The position numbers and the translations under genes are program-made. The notes beneath the pieces are model-generated. The model made no database searches. It was not told the DNA's origin and saw only the letters and a list, made by a program, of their open reading frames with translations. A DNA stretch of 64,000 nucleotides from Lumbricus terrestris (lineage: Eukaryota > Annelida > Clitellata > Crassiclitellata > Lumbricidae): positions 88,885,187 to 88,949,186 of the forward strand of contig OX457036.1 in NCBI GenBank assembly GCA_949752735.1, given 5' to 3'. Below, in pieces: positions 24,333-30,629 of the stretch (within the stretch, counting starts at the first letter, position 1; each line of letters begins with the position of its first letter).

Positions 24333-24730
24333 CCAAACGGTTAGACCGCGGGTTCCTAAGCGCGGTCGAGATAGTTGACGTAACAGACAGCCTGAGACAG
24401 TCAGGGGTCGCAGGGCCTACGGTAAGTAAAACTTCAAGCTTTAGAGTGAAATCTGATGTAATTGTATCGTATTGTATATATAAATTTATACAGCGCTGCT
24501 TGAAGTGGGCACTAAACTAATCAGAGGCACAAATGACTCGAGTTAATCTCTTACAAATACGTGCTACATGCTGCTTACTCCAGACAATACAAAATGCTCA
24601 CTATAGTCCTAAACAGTGTGAGATACAATACCTTGTATGCATTCTCCTGCGTTTGCTGAGACGTATCGAGCTCGTTGCTAGAAAAGTTTTGTAGTAAAAT
24701 AAGACAAACGAATGGGAAAAAGTACAACAT
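4540..24730 (-). CDS. LARGE: LARGE-like xylosyl-/glucuronyltransferase (GT8 + GT49), 14 exons, 632 aa
   Basis: Fourteen exons join in phase: 24730-24632, 23621-23450, 22957-22926, 22566-22456, 21931-21857, 20080-19952, 16453-16364, 16188-16060, 14082-13597, 12978-12820, 12021-11912, 7417-7342, 6640-6513, 4642-4540. They total 1899 nt and end in TAA. Residues 1-16 form a hydrophobic anchor, as in a type II Golgi enzyme. Residues about 34-280 resemble the GT8 domain of LARGE and 360-632 the GT49 domain, with GT49 landmarks VDVDLIP (D466/D468), [16 protein letters not shown] and IHVPHPF. In vertebrates LARGE polymerises xylose-glucuronate on alpha-dystroglycan; that role is inferred here. Vertebrate LARGE is about 756 aa, and the difference is mostly a shorter stem. 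At the GT8 DxD position the sequence is SND (168-170), so xylosyl transfer may be altered. Exon 4 has two possible starts, and exon 7 fits only with a GC donor. A divergent LARGE paralogue is equally possible. Confidence 0.85.
4738..4987. mobile_element. hAT MITE, CAGTGGCGGCGCCAGG family
   Basis: Ends CAGTAGCGGCGCCAAGG and CCTGGCGCCGCCACTG with a perfect 8-bp duplication CTAATATA (4730-4737, 4988-4995). It lies in the last intron of the LARGE-like gene and contains the GACTATAAAAAAAGGTCGTC module. Confidence 0.85.
4996..6220. other. Intron 13 of the LARGE-like gene: no recognisable feature
   Basis: Overlapping open frames of 96 and 75 codons (5241-5531) lie on opposite strands and resemble nothing I know. 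No repeat or RNA gene recognised. Confidence 0.5.
6221..6364. mobile_element. hAT MITE, CAGTGGCGGCGCCAGG family, 144 bp
   Basis: Ends CAGTGGCGGCGCCAGG and CTAGCGTCGCCACTG; flanking 8-mers GTAATAAG / GTAATAGG differ at one base. The smallest member here, with the central module lost. Confidence 0.85.
6513..6640 (-). CDS. LARGE: LARGE-like exon 13: GT49 FEPYVVVRR motif
   Basis: Encodes [20 protein letters not shown], an almost exact match to the [11 protein letters not shown] segment of LARGE, then [15 protein letters not shown] aligned without gaps to the next helix. It ends at CAAGG|GTAAAT in phase 2. Confidence 0.9.
7342..7417 (-). CDS. LARGE: LARGE-like exon 12: GT49 GHxPTNY motif
   Basis: Encodes [20 protein letters not shown] and KEPYQ, matching V-W-T-K-G-H-A-P-T-N-Y-A-K-W. 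Phase 2 in, phase 0 out (CAG|GTAAAG). The intron before it holds the LTR retroelement. Confidence 0.85.
7615..8232 (+). repeat. 5' LTR
   Basis: TG...CA bounded and nearly identical to the 3' LTR. It differs by lacking an ATA at the GGACTATA(ATA)GGTG site. Confidence 0.92.
8235..8252 (+). promoter_or_regulatory. Primer-binding site of the LTR element
   Basis: TGGCGAGCCTGCCAGGAG begins two bases after the 5' LTR, the usual place and TGG start of a tRNA 3'-end complement. The priming tRNA was not identified. Confidence 0.6.
8253..10124 (+). CDS. Retrotransposon Gag-protease fused to RNase H remnant, 623 aa
   Basis: The frame starts 20 nt after the 5' LTR. Residues 1-45 resemble the end of a Gypsy Gag capsid ([20 protein letters not shown]). 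A CCHC zinc knuckle is at 77-90 (CX2CX4HX4C). A retropepsin-like protease follows with the catalytic DTG at 203-205 and [13 protein letters not shown] at 263-275. Residues 290-575 are a charged Glu/Lys-rich stretch I do not recognise. The last 30 residues ([19 protein letters not shown]) match the RNase H end of a Gypsy Pol. The whole reverse transcriptase is absent, so the element cannot copy itself unaided. The unbroken long frame after such a deletion suggests youth or retained use of Gag-protease. Confidence 0.8.
   Translation: MIVREQYINTCPSYLAVFLKERAPTTLAELAILAEKFLEAHANEAASGYGRTEGVDKVKPVERGKPAFQQRNQGRRCFICGKGNHISTNCFHKHKAGAMAVNGFRSGSSHGGFQRQEREQATVSRSEEVVPSRVERPNREGNILESESARCFEHRGGTVLNTKVELVCGCRLPVVACAAHALEKSMPVTDGFLGDRNVRVLRDTGCSTVVVKTDLVRKEQFTGEKVTCVLIDGTVRRTPVAVIDLTTPYFRGSVKALCMKQPLYDVIVGNVPGARSPDQVLDDAKTTKEARGVESVEESQAVETRQQKKGVRVPPLIVAEMIGSNVSKEDLIKKQNKYEVEMKAEKNDEAHRDQQNKTETDIEKQTIEEAAIAGDKQELTMRRITEEVQGVQEGVLMSSGKLITKEVEKEISEMKAEVIKSEDPTTEKDWAEITLIVFTGMEEFSRELIGENAERVITEDRSKSVLAENDKIKRASKEVAAIEVKFKKKTWVFETQNESETVMQQQGVNSRGAGTHANGNISQITTEGIEKEISNAYSRDEVRAVKARECGSADDCNERVGGSLFQLGTEKFKPPVGFLYIKVFSGEDRDAAVWGITKFQEFRHGQQFAFETDHQLLNKKYRS
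10598..10613 (+). promoter_or_regulatory. Polypurine tract
   Basis: GGAAAAGAGGGAGGAG directly abuts the 3' LTR, the expected plus-strand priming site. Confidence 0.85.
10614..11234 (+). repeat. 3' LTR
   Basis: Pairs with 7615-8232. The following ATAGG completes the target duplication. Confidence 0.92.
11912..12021 (-). CDS. LARGE: LARGE-like exon 11: GT49
   Basis: Encodes [18 protein letters not shown] then NKSQLLQLM, matching A-L-V-V-P-A-F-E and K-S-K-A-E-L-L-S-M-L. Acceptor TCTTTCCAG. It ends in phase 2 at ACGG|GTACGA, a weak donor chosen because only it continues exon 12 in frame. Confidence 0.85.
12111..12238. repeat. 25-bp tandem repeat, about 5 copies
   Basis: Unit TGCAATTAGCATAAATTAGGATAAT, nearly identical copies, in intron 10 of the LARGE-like gene. 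Confidence 0.9.
12820..12978 (-). CDS. LARGE: LARGE-like exon 10: GT49 DxD region (DVD)
   Basis: Encodes [13 protein letters not shown] and [15 protein letters not shown], matching Y-P-V-N-L-L-R-N-V-A and F-L-S-D-I-D-F-L-P of LARGE. The metal-binding aspartates D466 and D468 are present. Acceptor TTTTAACAG, donor ACG|GTAAGT. Confidence 0.9.
13597..14082 (-). CDS. LARGE: LARGE-like exon 9: inter-domain linker and start of GT49
   Basis: The largest exon (162 codons), open across its length. The first part links the domains; the second encodes [31 protein letters not shown] and [10 protein letters not shown], closely matching the start of LARGE GT49. Acceptor GCTCGACAG, donor GAG|GTATCG. Confidence 0.9.
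14430..14984 (+). mobile_element. Helitron-like element, 3' end at CTAG
   Basis: Ends with hairpin CCCGG-GCAACG-CCGGG (14957-14972), then TACCCCAG and CTAG followed by T, which fits a Helitron 3' terminus. The body carries a long G/T-rich tract and two copies of TCTCTACCACCATGG. The 5' end was not found, so the start is approximate. Confidence 0.5.
15146..15212. repeat. Trinucleotide repeats (GTC)n-(ATC)n-(CAG)n
   Basis: Three adjoining trinucleotide runs. Confidence 0.95.
15286..15319. repeat. (TA)n microsatellite
   Basis: About 17 TA units. Confidence 0.95.
15400..15640 (-). pseudogene. LINE fragment (CR1/L2-like), end of ORF2
   Basis: The minus strand reads [20 protein letters not shown] and [18 protein letters not shown], the typical last segment of Jockey/CR1/L2-group reverse transcriptase ORFs (xWNSLPxxxRxxxSLxxFKxxLK). 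Frames are broken and no upstream RT domain is present, so it is a 5'-truncated copy. Confidence 0.7.
15743..15812. repeat. (CCAT)n / (CCGT)n microsatellite
   Basis: CCGT units followed by about 13 CCAT units. Confidence 0.95.
16060..16188 (-). CDS. LARGE: LARGE-like exon 8: end of GT8 domain
   Basis: Encodes [20 protein letters not shown] and [17 protein letters not shown], matching D-I-F-N-A-V and L-P-C-x-W-N-V with the following cysteine of LARGE. Acceptor TTTTCTGCAG, donor AAG|GTAAGA, phase 0 on both sides. Confidence 0.85.
16364..16453 (-). CDS. LARGE: LARGE-like exon 7: GT8 domain, probable GC donor
   Basis: Encodes [20 protein letters not shown] onward, matching the Y-N-T-G-V-I-L-L-L-L-D-K region. 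The only GT donor (exon end 16360) gives phase 1, which exon 8 cannot accept without stops. Ending at AAAG|GCGGGT gives phase 0 and an open join. Confidence 0.7.
16806..16958. mobile_element. hAT MITE, CATGGGCG(T/G)AGTTT ends, 153 bp
   Basis: Inverted ends CATGGGCGTAGTTT and AAACTCCGCCCATG with a perfect 8-bp duplication CCCAGCAT (16798-16805, 16959-16966). It lies inside the LINE remnant and splits its frame. Confidence 0.88.
17231..17316. repeat. 30-bp tandem repeat, 3 copies
   Basis: Unit around CAACAAAAATAGGCAATGG, within the LINE remnant. Confidence 0.9.
17546..18992. mobile_element. Candidate solo LTR, 1.45 kb
   Basis: Starts TGTAACGCCCGCC and ends TGTAGCG...CGCTACA with GTCT on both sides (17542-17545, 18993-18996). 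The last 24 bases form an inverted repeat. Two overlapping antisense frames of about 160 codons (17537-18074) resemble nothing I know and are probably incidental. No second copy in the window confirms the boundaries. Confidence 0.4.
19137..19850 (-). mobile_element. Helitron-like element with C/T-rich tract and 119-bp direct repeat
   Basis: The left edge CTAGCTGTACCCCGCC is a decayed form of the CTAGCTGGGGTACCCGGCG end seen at 35995. A C/T-rich tract follows (19180-19420). A 119-bp direct repeat (19450-19568, 19721-19839), about 95% alike by eye, lies beyond it. Right boundary uncertain. Confidence 0.45.
19952..20080 (-). CDS. LARGE: LARGE-like exon 6: GT8 DxD region (SND)
   Basis: Encodes [18 protein letters not shown], matching V-I-V-L-D-T-D-I-T-F-A-T-D-I-A-E-L-W of LARGE, then a shortened loop. 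The metal-binding DxD is SND here, and the following MDD is kept. Acceptor TTTCTTTCAG, donor CGA|GTAAGA, phase 0 on both sides. Confidence 0.85.
20433..20648 (-). mobile_element. tRNA-derived SINE, full-length copy A
   Basis: On the minus strand it begins GGGCGCGGTGG with an A-box-like TGGTTTAGTGG (20630-20640) and B-box GGTTCGAATCA (20568-20578), and ends GAGCGCC...GGGGCGCTATA. A short insert lies between the boxes. Other full copies are at 28602 and 62498. Confidence 0.75.
20689..21786. mobile_element. hAT element, CAGGGCCGGCCTTA ends, 1.1 kb
   Basis: Ends CAGGGCCGGCCTTA and TAAGGCCGGCCCTG with a perfect 8-bp duplication TGTACACC (20681-20688, 21787-21794). Subterminal GCCTAGGGCGCC and CAGTTGC motifs occur near both ends and once inside (21130-21190), suggesting a composite. 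No transposase seen. Intron 5 of the LARGE-like gene. Confidence 0.85.
21346..21632. mobile_element. MITE nested in the hAT element, (A)GGCCGTAGxxAGG ends
   Basis: CAGGCCGTAGATAGG on the left mirrors CCTGGCTACGGCCTTG on the right. It contains GACTAACAAAAGTCATCAG modules. Flanks TGAGCGTA / TAAGCGTA could be the duplication if GGCCTAC is part of the left end; boundaries are approximate. Confidence 0.6.
21857..21931 (-). CDS. LARGE: LARGE-like exon 5: GT8 domain
   Basis: Encodes [17 protein letters not shown] and VKPAVTKE. Its end aligns with T-L-P-A-N-L-E-R just before the DxD strand of LARGE. The acceptor follows a T-run (TTTTTTGATAG); an in-frame TAG there fixes the start. Donor GAA|GTAATT. 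Confidence 0.75.
22115..22388. mobile_element. hAT MITE, CAGGGGCGGATTAAG family, copy 1
   Basis: Ends CAGGGGCGGATTAAG and CTTAATCCGGCCCTG; 8-bp flanks TTTACACA / TTTATACA differ at one base. Lies in intron 4 of the LARGE-like gene. Sister copy at 45725. Confidence 0.85.
22456..22566 (-). CDS. LARGE: LARGE-like exon 4: GT8 domain
   Basis: Encodes [18 protein letters not shown] through YELPLYS and ends at AGT|GTAAGT, a strong donor, in phase 0. Acceptor CCTCAG at 22567-22572 is preferred; a second in-frame AG would start the exon at 22584 and add six residues. Confidence 0.65.
22926..22957 (-). CDS. LARGE: LARGE-like exon 3: 32-nt microexon
   Basis: Bounded by TTTCAG and AAAG|GTAAGC. With one base from exon 2 it reads [11 protein letters not shown], aligning with the V-D-F-Y-N-A-D-E-L stretch of LARGE. 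The phase fits on both sides (in 1, out 0). Confidence 0.7.
23450..23621 (-). CDS. LARGE: LARGE-like exon 2: start of GT8 domain
   Basis: Encodes [15 protein letters not shown] and [18 protein letters not shown], matching the first beta-strand and the K-S-V-L-F-H-R-R-N-P-L-H-F-H segment of LARGE GT8. The acceptor TTTAG is the innermost copy of a 33-bp tandem repeat. It ends in phase 1 at CAAT|GTACG. Confidence 0.8.
23609..23940. repeat. 33-bp minisatellite, 10 units, made from a splice acceptor
   Basis: The plus-strand unit is CCACATGGTATTTCTAAACA plus CGTGAAGGTTAGA. On the minus (gene) strand each unit carries CTAAC, TTTAG and AAATACCATGTGG, i.e. the end of intron 1 and the first 13 bases of exon 2 of the LARGE-like gene. 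The outermost unit has lost the AG. Long frames across the array are by-products of the 33-bp period. Confidence 0.92.
24170..24329. repeat. (AG)n / AGAC simple repeat
   Basis: Pure AG from about 24258, with GACAC-interrupted units before it; intron 1 of the LARGE-like gene. Confidence 0.95.
24632..24730 (-). CDS. LARGE: LARGE-like exon 1: start codon and membrane anchor
   Basis: The ATG has A at -3 and an in-frame TAA lies upstream. It encodes [17 protein letters not shown] and a short polar stem, ending in phase 0 at AAG|GTATTG. Junction phase and anchor character support it, but this poorly conserved part is the least certain exon; an unseen extra exon between it and exon 2 is possible. 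Confidence 0.6.
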
Positions 24731-24908
24731 GTTTCTCGCTAGAATTGCCACAAACACCTTCAAGTGCTTGGAAGCAGGTTACTCGGACTTAGGCTACTCC
24801 AAACACATTATAAAACAATTAAGTGCTTTAGTCACAAGAAAGGAAAGGCCCGTACTTTGCAGTAGAACCAGTCTCAATCGGACCAGTGGCAAAAGTGTGG
24901 AAAAATAA

Positions 24909-25049
24909 GTGCCTGGACGCCCCTTATCTCTCCAAAAGAAGTGCCTGGGCGCCCCTTACCTTTCTGGTCTGTGCTCGCCAATAAGTGGCTGGACGGCGTT
25001 CAGGTTTTAAAACAAGTCCATGGACGCCGTCCATGACCGTCCAGGCACA
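24909..25049. repeat. Short inverted repeat, GTGCCTGGACG ends
   Basis: GTGCCTGGACG at the left is mirrored by CGTCCAGGCAC at the right, with a second GTGCCTGGGCG inside. No target duplication seen. It lies in the roughly 500 bp between the LARGE-like start codon and the plus-strand candidate start at 25226. Confidence 0.4.
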
Positions 25050-25225
25050 CTTTAAGCTTGCACAATCCCAGATAAAGAAGAAGGTCACCGCTAATCATAA
25101 TTACGGATACCATGGCTCGGCGTCGTTAAACAGCAATGACACAGTATTGCCAGCTTCAGCAAACACAAATCCTGTGATATATCATTCATTCGTCTAACAC
25201 TAGATCCTTCCGTGTTGTCTTTTCT

Positions 25226-25835
25226 ATGGGGAGTGGGGGGGGGAGATCGTCACCGATGTTGCTGGCTGGACTGTTTCTGCAAATTATTGTTGCACTCTCT
25301 TTCTATTATAAATCGTATGATAATCCCCAACACAGATTATTACTGAGACCCATTACAATGGAAAAAATTCAAGCAGGTAGAGACTTGCGTTCGGACACAG
25401 ATCAGTGTGCATCCACAACACAATTTAAAATCGACCTATATCGTATTTACCTAGGACTATTGCATATAGGCCTAATAGGTTAGAGAAGTACGCCGTTTGG
25501 TTGAAAAGCGCTTTTTTATAAACTGTTTCCGAGTTCATAATTATCCATATCCAGGAAGGATAAACGAGCAAAGATGCGATGATGAGACACAATCATCGAG
25601 GCAATTCCAGCGTGCGTGGATGAGAAAAGAACAGCAGACCATTAGACTATACGTAGGCCCTATTGCAATTTCAGACGAGCAACAAAGATCTACATCAACA
25701 AGATCGAATTTACGACGAACTTCATACCAACTCCGCCTATTATTTGGCTTTCTTCATCACCGTGTTCAACAGCCCCAACAGATCTAGGCCTATAATTATG
25801 CGCTCCTCCTTGCATGCTTTAAGCCTACTTTGCGT
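25226..25835 (+). CDS. Candidate exons of a type II membrane (glycosyltransferase-like) protein, possibly a pseudogene
   Basis: Segment A (25226-25376) encodes a signal-anchor-like start (MLLAGLFLQIIVALSFYY) ending AAGCAG|GTAGAG in phase 1. B (25555-25652) enters in the right phase after ATATCCAG. C (from 25675, after ATTTCAG) encodes AYYLAFFITVFNSPNRSRPI, which resembles the first strand of beta-1,3-galactosyltransferase-like or LARGE-like enzymes. Only 22 nt separate B and C, too short for a normal intron, so either a frameshift or a false model. A mariner element begins at 25950 and no later exons were found. It would be head-to-head with the LARGE-like gene. Confidence 0.25.
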
Positions 25836-25949
25836 AGGCCTACAGTTGATCTCTCTCGCGTGTTTTTCAGGAACTACAATTTCAGTTAAATTTCGTATTT
25901 TGCTGCAAAGAACCTTAAACTTATGCATATAATGCCTAGCCTTAAACTA

Positions 25950-26777
25950 CACTGCGGTTCAATTAAAAGTAAGCCAAACTTTAACTGACGATTTTTAATA
26001 TTATAAAAAGATATAAAAACTTTAACTATATTTTGTTAAGAATATTTTCAAAATAAAACTATGCACATACTTACTTTTTATTCTAATGACTTCCTTTTTA
26101 AATTTCCTGCTCAAAGTAGCAGACGATATTAGGATAGAAAGCACAAACAGAAAAAGTTGCAATTTCCGTAAAAAATGCCTTTTAGCAATGAAGATTTACA
26201 CATGATAAAAGATTTGAGTGAATCCAAGAATCACAGCAGCCTTCAATTTCTACGAGAGTTTCAGAAAAACCATTGGACCAGAATCAGATTAGATAAATTG
26301 TTTAGAAAAATTTGAGTAACAGAGTCGACCGAACGCGTCATTGGTAGCCTATAGTGGCAGACGAAGGTAATCGCGCACTGAAGAAAACGCTGCCCTGTTC
26401 GGAGGTCTAATAATATTCTGAGTCAAGAGGTTGCTCCGAATAGGCCTACTCATAGAATAACACGACAAATATCCAGAGAAATCGGATTTCATCGACCAGT
26501 GTTGCTCGAATATTCCATAAAGATCTTCGACTCAACAAGTGCCTCAAGAAGAAGCCAGCACAGGAACTGACGGAAGCTAATCATCGGACACGTTTGAACA
26601 AATCAAGACTCGTAGCTTTCTTTCCATACAAATTTAGGATATGTTGGAATCATATATTTTCAAGTCTCTAAATATCGGGATCATTTTAGTATGATTAATT
26701 AGATCTATCGGGCAATAGAGATACGGTTATATGAAATACACAGTTTAGCTTGGCCTACTTTCTATCGAACCACAGTG
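25950..26777 (+). mobile_element. Tc1/mariner element with transposase remnant
   Basis: Ends CACTGCGGTTCAAT and its inverse ATCGAACCACAGTG are flanked by TA on both sides. Only the N-terminal part of a transposase is present, so this is a decayed deletion derivative. Confidence 0.75.
26175..26630 (+). pseudogene. Tc1/mariner transposase fragment (DNA-binding region)
   Basis: Three frames in turn read MPFSNEDLHMIKDLSESKNH, then ILSQEVAPNRPTHRITRQIS, then a stretch ending LKKKPAQELTEANHR. That is a pattern typical of the helix-turn-helix half of certain Tc1/mariner transposases of marine invertebrates. At least two frameshifts and a stop break it, and the catalytic domain is missing. Confidence 0.6.
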
Positions 26778-26988
26778 TATAGCCTAATTTTTTTATACTA
26801 GTTAAGGCCTGCAGTATAACCTTAAGCTGTGACATCATACTCAGAACCATAAGCATTACTTTAGGGAAAAGTCATCTATTCTATAGCCCTCTATAAGTGC
26901 CTTCTCAACAATCGACTGTGTAACCCGTAGAACTTCCCTTCCATGTTACTGAGTTACGTTCTTGTCAACCTGTTTTTTCACATTAAAC

Positions 26989-27030
<42 letters not shown>

Positions 27031-28601
27031 GTAATCGTGATCTCCAAATTTCCAAGGCGTCACTCAAAAGACAAGCGCCGGGCACCAGCTTATTCACGAG
27101 CGCTAATCAGTTTTCTCATCAGAAAGAGTCATTATATGGAAATTAAGGTAACAGTAGGAATAATTTTTTTAATTGTATAAGTAGACTATAGGGGCCTACC
27201 TGTCTAATTCCGTTGAAGACAAAATGGAATAGTCGAGGACGTTCTTTGCATTCTGAAGAAGAGCTGCAAGTGATGAAAAGAAAACCAACAACGGTATTTC
27301 AAATGCTTAAATAACCATTTTAAATGCTAACATAATCTGATACACGGGTTATTTAAAACAGCTCGAGGCTTAATTACTATAACGGTTTCATGATAATAAT
27401 TTTATTTATTTATTTACTGGTAATTTGATATGGCGCTCCTTCAAGGTCATCTGCTCAGGAGTCGCACCCCGGTCGAATATGACAGTCTTAATAATAAGTT
27501 GCTATGCTATGTGTTACATGTAGTCTATAAAGTGGTCTAAAATTTGTTTAGTTGCGTAATTTGTTTTTGTAAGTGCCTTAAACTTAACTCAGCTGCTTAA
27601 ATAGTCAGATAGCCTAATAATAGGCTTAGTTAGTATGAAAAGTTGTCAGATTAATATGACTACGGTATCATCTTAATATCCAACAAGTAGCTATAGTGAA
27701 CTTGAATAACGCGGCCAAAGAGGAAAGTCATGGGTGGTTTATCATCAGTGTTTAATCCAGACGTGCTCATGGGGGAAAAGATGTCCATGGGGGGGGAGAT
27801 TACCCCACAGAAATGTCATCCTTCACCCAAAAATTTACAAAATGAAAAGTTTTTATTGCGGTTTACATTATTGTATTAAATGGGCTATGATACTGCATCG
27901 TGATATAATTATTGTCTACTATTATATTATTTTAGTGTTATTGTTTACATGTTGTAATAGCCTATATGATATTGTAATTGTAATTGTACTATCACTATAT
28001 GTACTATATGATACTATCACATTATAATGAGTAAGCCTACAATTTACTGTAGGCCTATATGCTATATTTCAATAATATTTGTACAAATACTATTGTTGTC
28101 CAACTAAAATTAAAGAAATGACCCCCAGAAAAATGTCTTCTGAGCCTTCTTGCTGTTGAACAATATCACAGACTTGCACTGTCAGAGTATAGGCCTACGA
28201 GCAGTGGCGTAGCCTACGTAGTTAGAGGAGATTAATAATTATTGGCATCTGAACTCCCGCATCACCAAAATCGAGAAAACCTCGTTACATCTGCATAAAA
28301 CGCCCGAGAAATCCTTAAAGAGTTGACAGAATTTATAGCGAGAACGCGAGTTACATTCGAATGTTATGTGAAGCCAAAGAAAGGCCATCTATGGATTTAG
28401 TGCGCCATATGGTAGACATTCTATGGAGCATTCTTATCGACGTCTGACCACATCAACAGCGTGGCACATTATTTTTATTACCCTCACCGTCTACGCTGAG
28501 TGTAGATTTGCCGTGCGCTTCAAACAACTCATTAGCCGTTGCTCGTTATTTAGTCGACTGGCCTAAGTGTAAACATGCCCACTGTTTTATTTATCCATTT
28601 C
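26778..28601. other. Intergenic stretch, no gene recognised
   Basis: Contains an eroded SINE piece (about 27433-27475, GGCGCTCCTTCAAGGTC) and TIR-like scraps (CAGTGGCGTAGCC at 28203). A minus-strand segment 27263-27200 has splice-like edges (CACTTGCAG, GACAG|GTAGGC) and reads SECKERPRLFHFVFNGIRQ, but it has no partners in phase. Confidence 0.4.
26988..27027. repeat. (AT)n microsatellite
   Basis: About 20 AT units. Confidence 0.95.
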
Positions 28602-28799
28602 TATAGCGCCTCTTCAAACCCTCTGCTCAGAGGCGCTCCCTACTACAGTGCGGACACTGCATCTAAGTTTCACGTCGAAGCACACGAGCAATTGCAAGTG
28701 AATGACTTGATAAAGATCCCTACGCCGCGGCTTGAGGTGGATTCGAACCTGGAATCTCCGGCTTCAAGACAGAACACCGCCACTACACCACCGCGCTCC
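28602..28799 (-). mobile_element. tRNA-derived SINE, full-length copy B
   Basis: Same layout as the copy at 20433: A-box-like TGGTGTAGTGG and GGTTCGAATCC near the right edge, and the GCGCC...GAAGAGGCGCTATAG hairpin region at the left. Confidence 0.75.
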
Positions 28800-28805
28800 A
28801 CATTA

Positions 28806-29569
28806 GTGTAAAAGTATCTAGTGGTGTATAATAAGTGCTCATTGGTGCAAAAAGTGTCCATTGGTGTGTAAGTGTTCATTAGTGTAAAAGTGTCCTTTGG
28901 TGTAAAAGTGTTCATTGGTGTAAAAGTGTCCATTTGTGTATAAGTGTCCATGGTGTAAGAGTGTTCATTGGTGTAAAAGTGTCCATTGGTGCAAAAGTGT
29001 CCATTGGTGTGTAAGTGTTTATCGGTGTAAAAGTGTTCATTGGTGTGCAAGTGTTTATTGGTGTAAAAGTGTCCATTGGCGTAAAAGTGTCCATTGGTGT
29101 AAAAGTGTCCATTGGTGTAAAAGTGTCCATTGGTGTAAAAGTGTCCATTGGTGCAAAAGTGTCCATTGGTGTAAAAGTGTCCATTGGTGCAAAAGTGTTC
29201 AATGGTGTGCAATGGTTCATTGGTGTAAAAATGTCCATTGGCATAAAAGTGTCCATTGGTAAAAAAGTGTCCATTGGCGCAAAAGTGTTCATTGGTGTAA
29301 GAGTGTTCATTGGTGTAAAAGTGTTCATTGGTGCAAGTGTCCATTGACGTAAAAGTGTCCATTGGTGTAAAAGTGTCCATTGGTGCAAAAGTGTCCATTG
29401 GTGTAAGAGTTTTCATTGGTGTAAAAGTGTCCATTGGTGCAAAAGTGTCCATTGGTGTAAGAGTTTTCATTGGTGTAAAAGTGTTCATTGGTGCAAGTGT
29501 CCATTGGTGTCAAAGTGTCCATTGGTGTCAAAGTGTCCATTGATGCAAAAGTGTCCATTGGTGTAAGAG
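28806..29569. repeat. 18-bp minisatellite, about 40 units
   Basis: Unit GTGTCCATTGGTGTAAAA with point variants. The 18-bp period keeps several frames open on both strands, which explains frames of up to 272 codons here. A further partial unit lies at 29739-29764 beyond inserted MITE pieces. Confidence 0.95.
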
Positions 29570-29667
29570 CAGTGGCGTAACAATAGGGTAGACTGGGTAG
29601 ACAAAGTCTAGGGGCCCCCGAGTGTAGAGGCCTCAGAGGAGCCCCCGAGTTCCTAGTTACGCCACTG
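29570..29667. mobile_element. hAT MITE, CAGTGGCGTAAC ends, 98 bp
   Basis: CAGTGGCGTAACAATAGGG and CTAGTTACGCCACTG; flanks TGTAAGAG / TGTAAGTG differ at one base. Inserted in the minisatellite. Its right-hand half recurs at about 29700-29737. Confidence 0.8.
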
Positions 29668-30391
29668 TGTAAGTGATAATACATTTCAATATTCACATTT
29701 TGTCTAGGGGCTCTCGAGTTCCTAGTTACGCCTCTGTGTAAGAGTGTTCATTGGTGTAAAAAAAGTCCCTAGACTATCTTTGGGCTTTATGAGAAACAAT
29801 TTTTAGAGATAAATATAAATAATAAAGCGCAGATATGACCTACGATTGTGGATATATGAATACAATATAATTGTATTATAATAATAAATAATATAATTAT
29901 AATTATATAGTAGGAAATAAGATCATGGTATAATATGGCAGTTTATGTAAGACAATAATTATAATAAACATGCAGCAACTAAAAACTATTAGGGCCTATC
30001 ATTTTGTCAAATTTTGCACAACAAATTGCACATACATGTAAGGTACTATCAATTAAGTCGCAACATATAATCAATAAATTGGTGAGATACTGTAATGTAA
30101 AGGCACAGCATAGGCAAATTTTTTTATTTTATTCAGTCGTATAAATTTGAAGTTCAAACCTGATTGCAGTGAATAATTGTCTATAATGGATCTATTTTAT
30201 CCAAAATAATATGAATCATGAACTTTATGTGTGTATATATATATATATACATAAGTCTATGACTACCCAGTCAAGACCCTAACAGTCTCAGGCGTAGGCA
30301 TTTGCCCCTGCCACCGTCTGGGCGACCCTGCATCCACCGATCCATTCATGGCTAAAATTATTAATTTTATTAACTTTTCTAAGATACTCAC

Positions 30392-30446
30392 TAAATACGG
30401 ACCAAATAGCGAGTAGTGTTATTGCAAATGTTCTTCGACGACGCAT
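30392..30446 (-). CDS. Candidate first exon with signal anchor
   Basis: ATG followed by MRRRRTFAITLLAIWSVF and the strong donor A|GTGAGT in phase 1. The arginine-rich start before a hydrophobic run looks like a type II membrane protein. No following exon identified, so chance is a real alternative. Confidence 0.2.
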
Positions 30447-30629
30447 TGTGAGTCGCCTGTAATGCTGCAAACACAACGGCATGCCAAAAAATTATTCAGT
30501 CTATATCACCCTGCAGTCATCTTTTATGATACATCGGCAAGCATTTCAAACAAATAATATAATTAATTCTCTCAATTTCTCATTTTATTGGCAATTCTTC
30601 TCATCCCCTCGTTTAATATGATTCTGTAG

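Noticed and set aside
28670..29696. Open frames of up to 272 codons on both strands (TPMDTF-type repeats)
   Set aside because: They follow exactly the 18-bp minisatellite; several frames on both strands are open at once, with no splice sites or conserved sequence.
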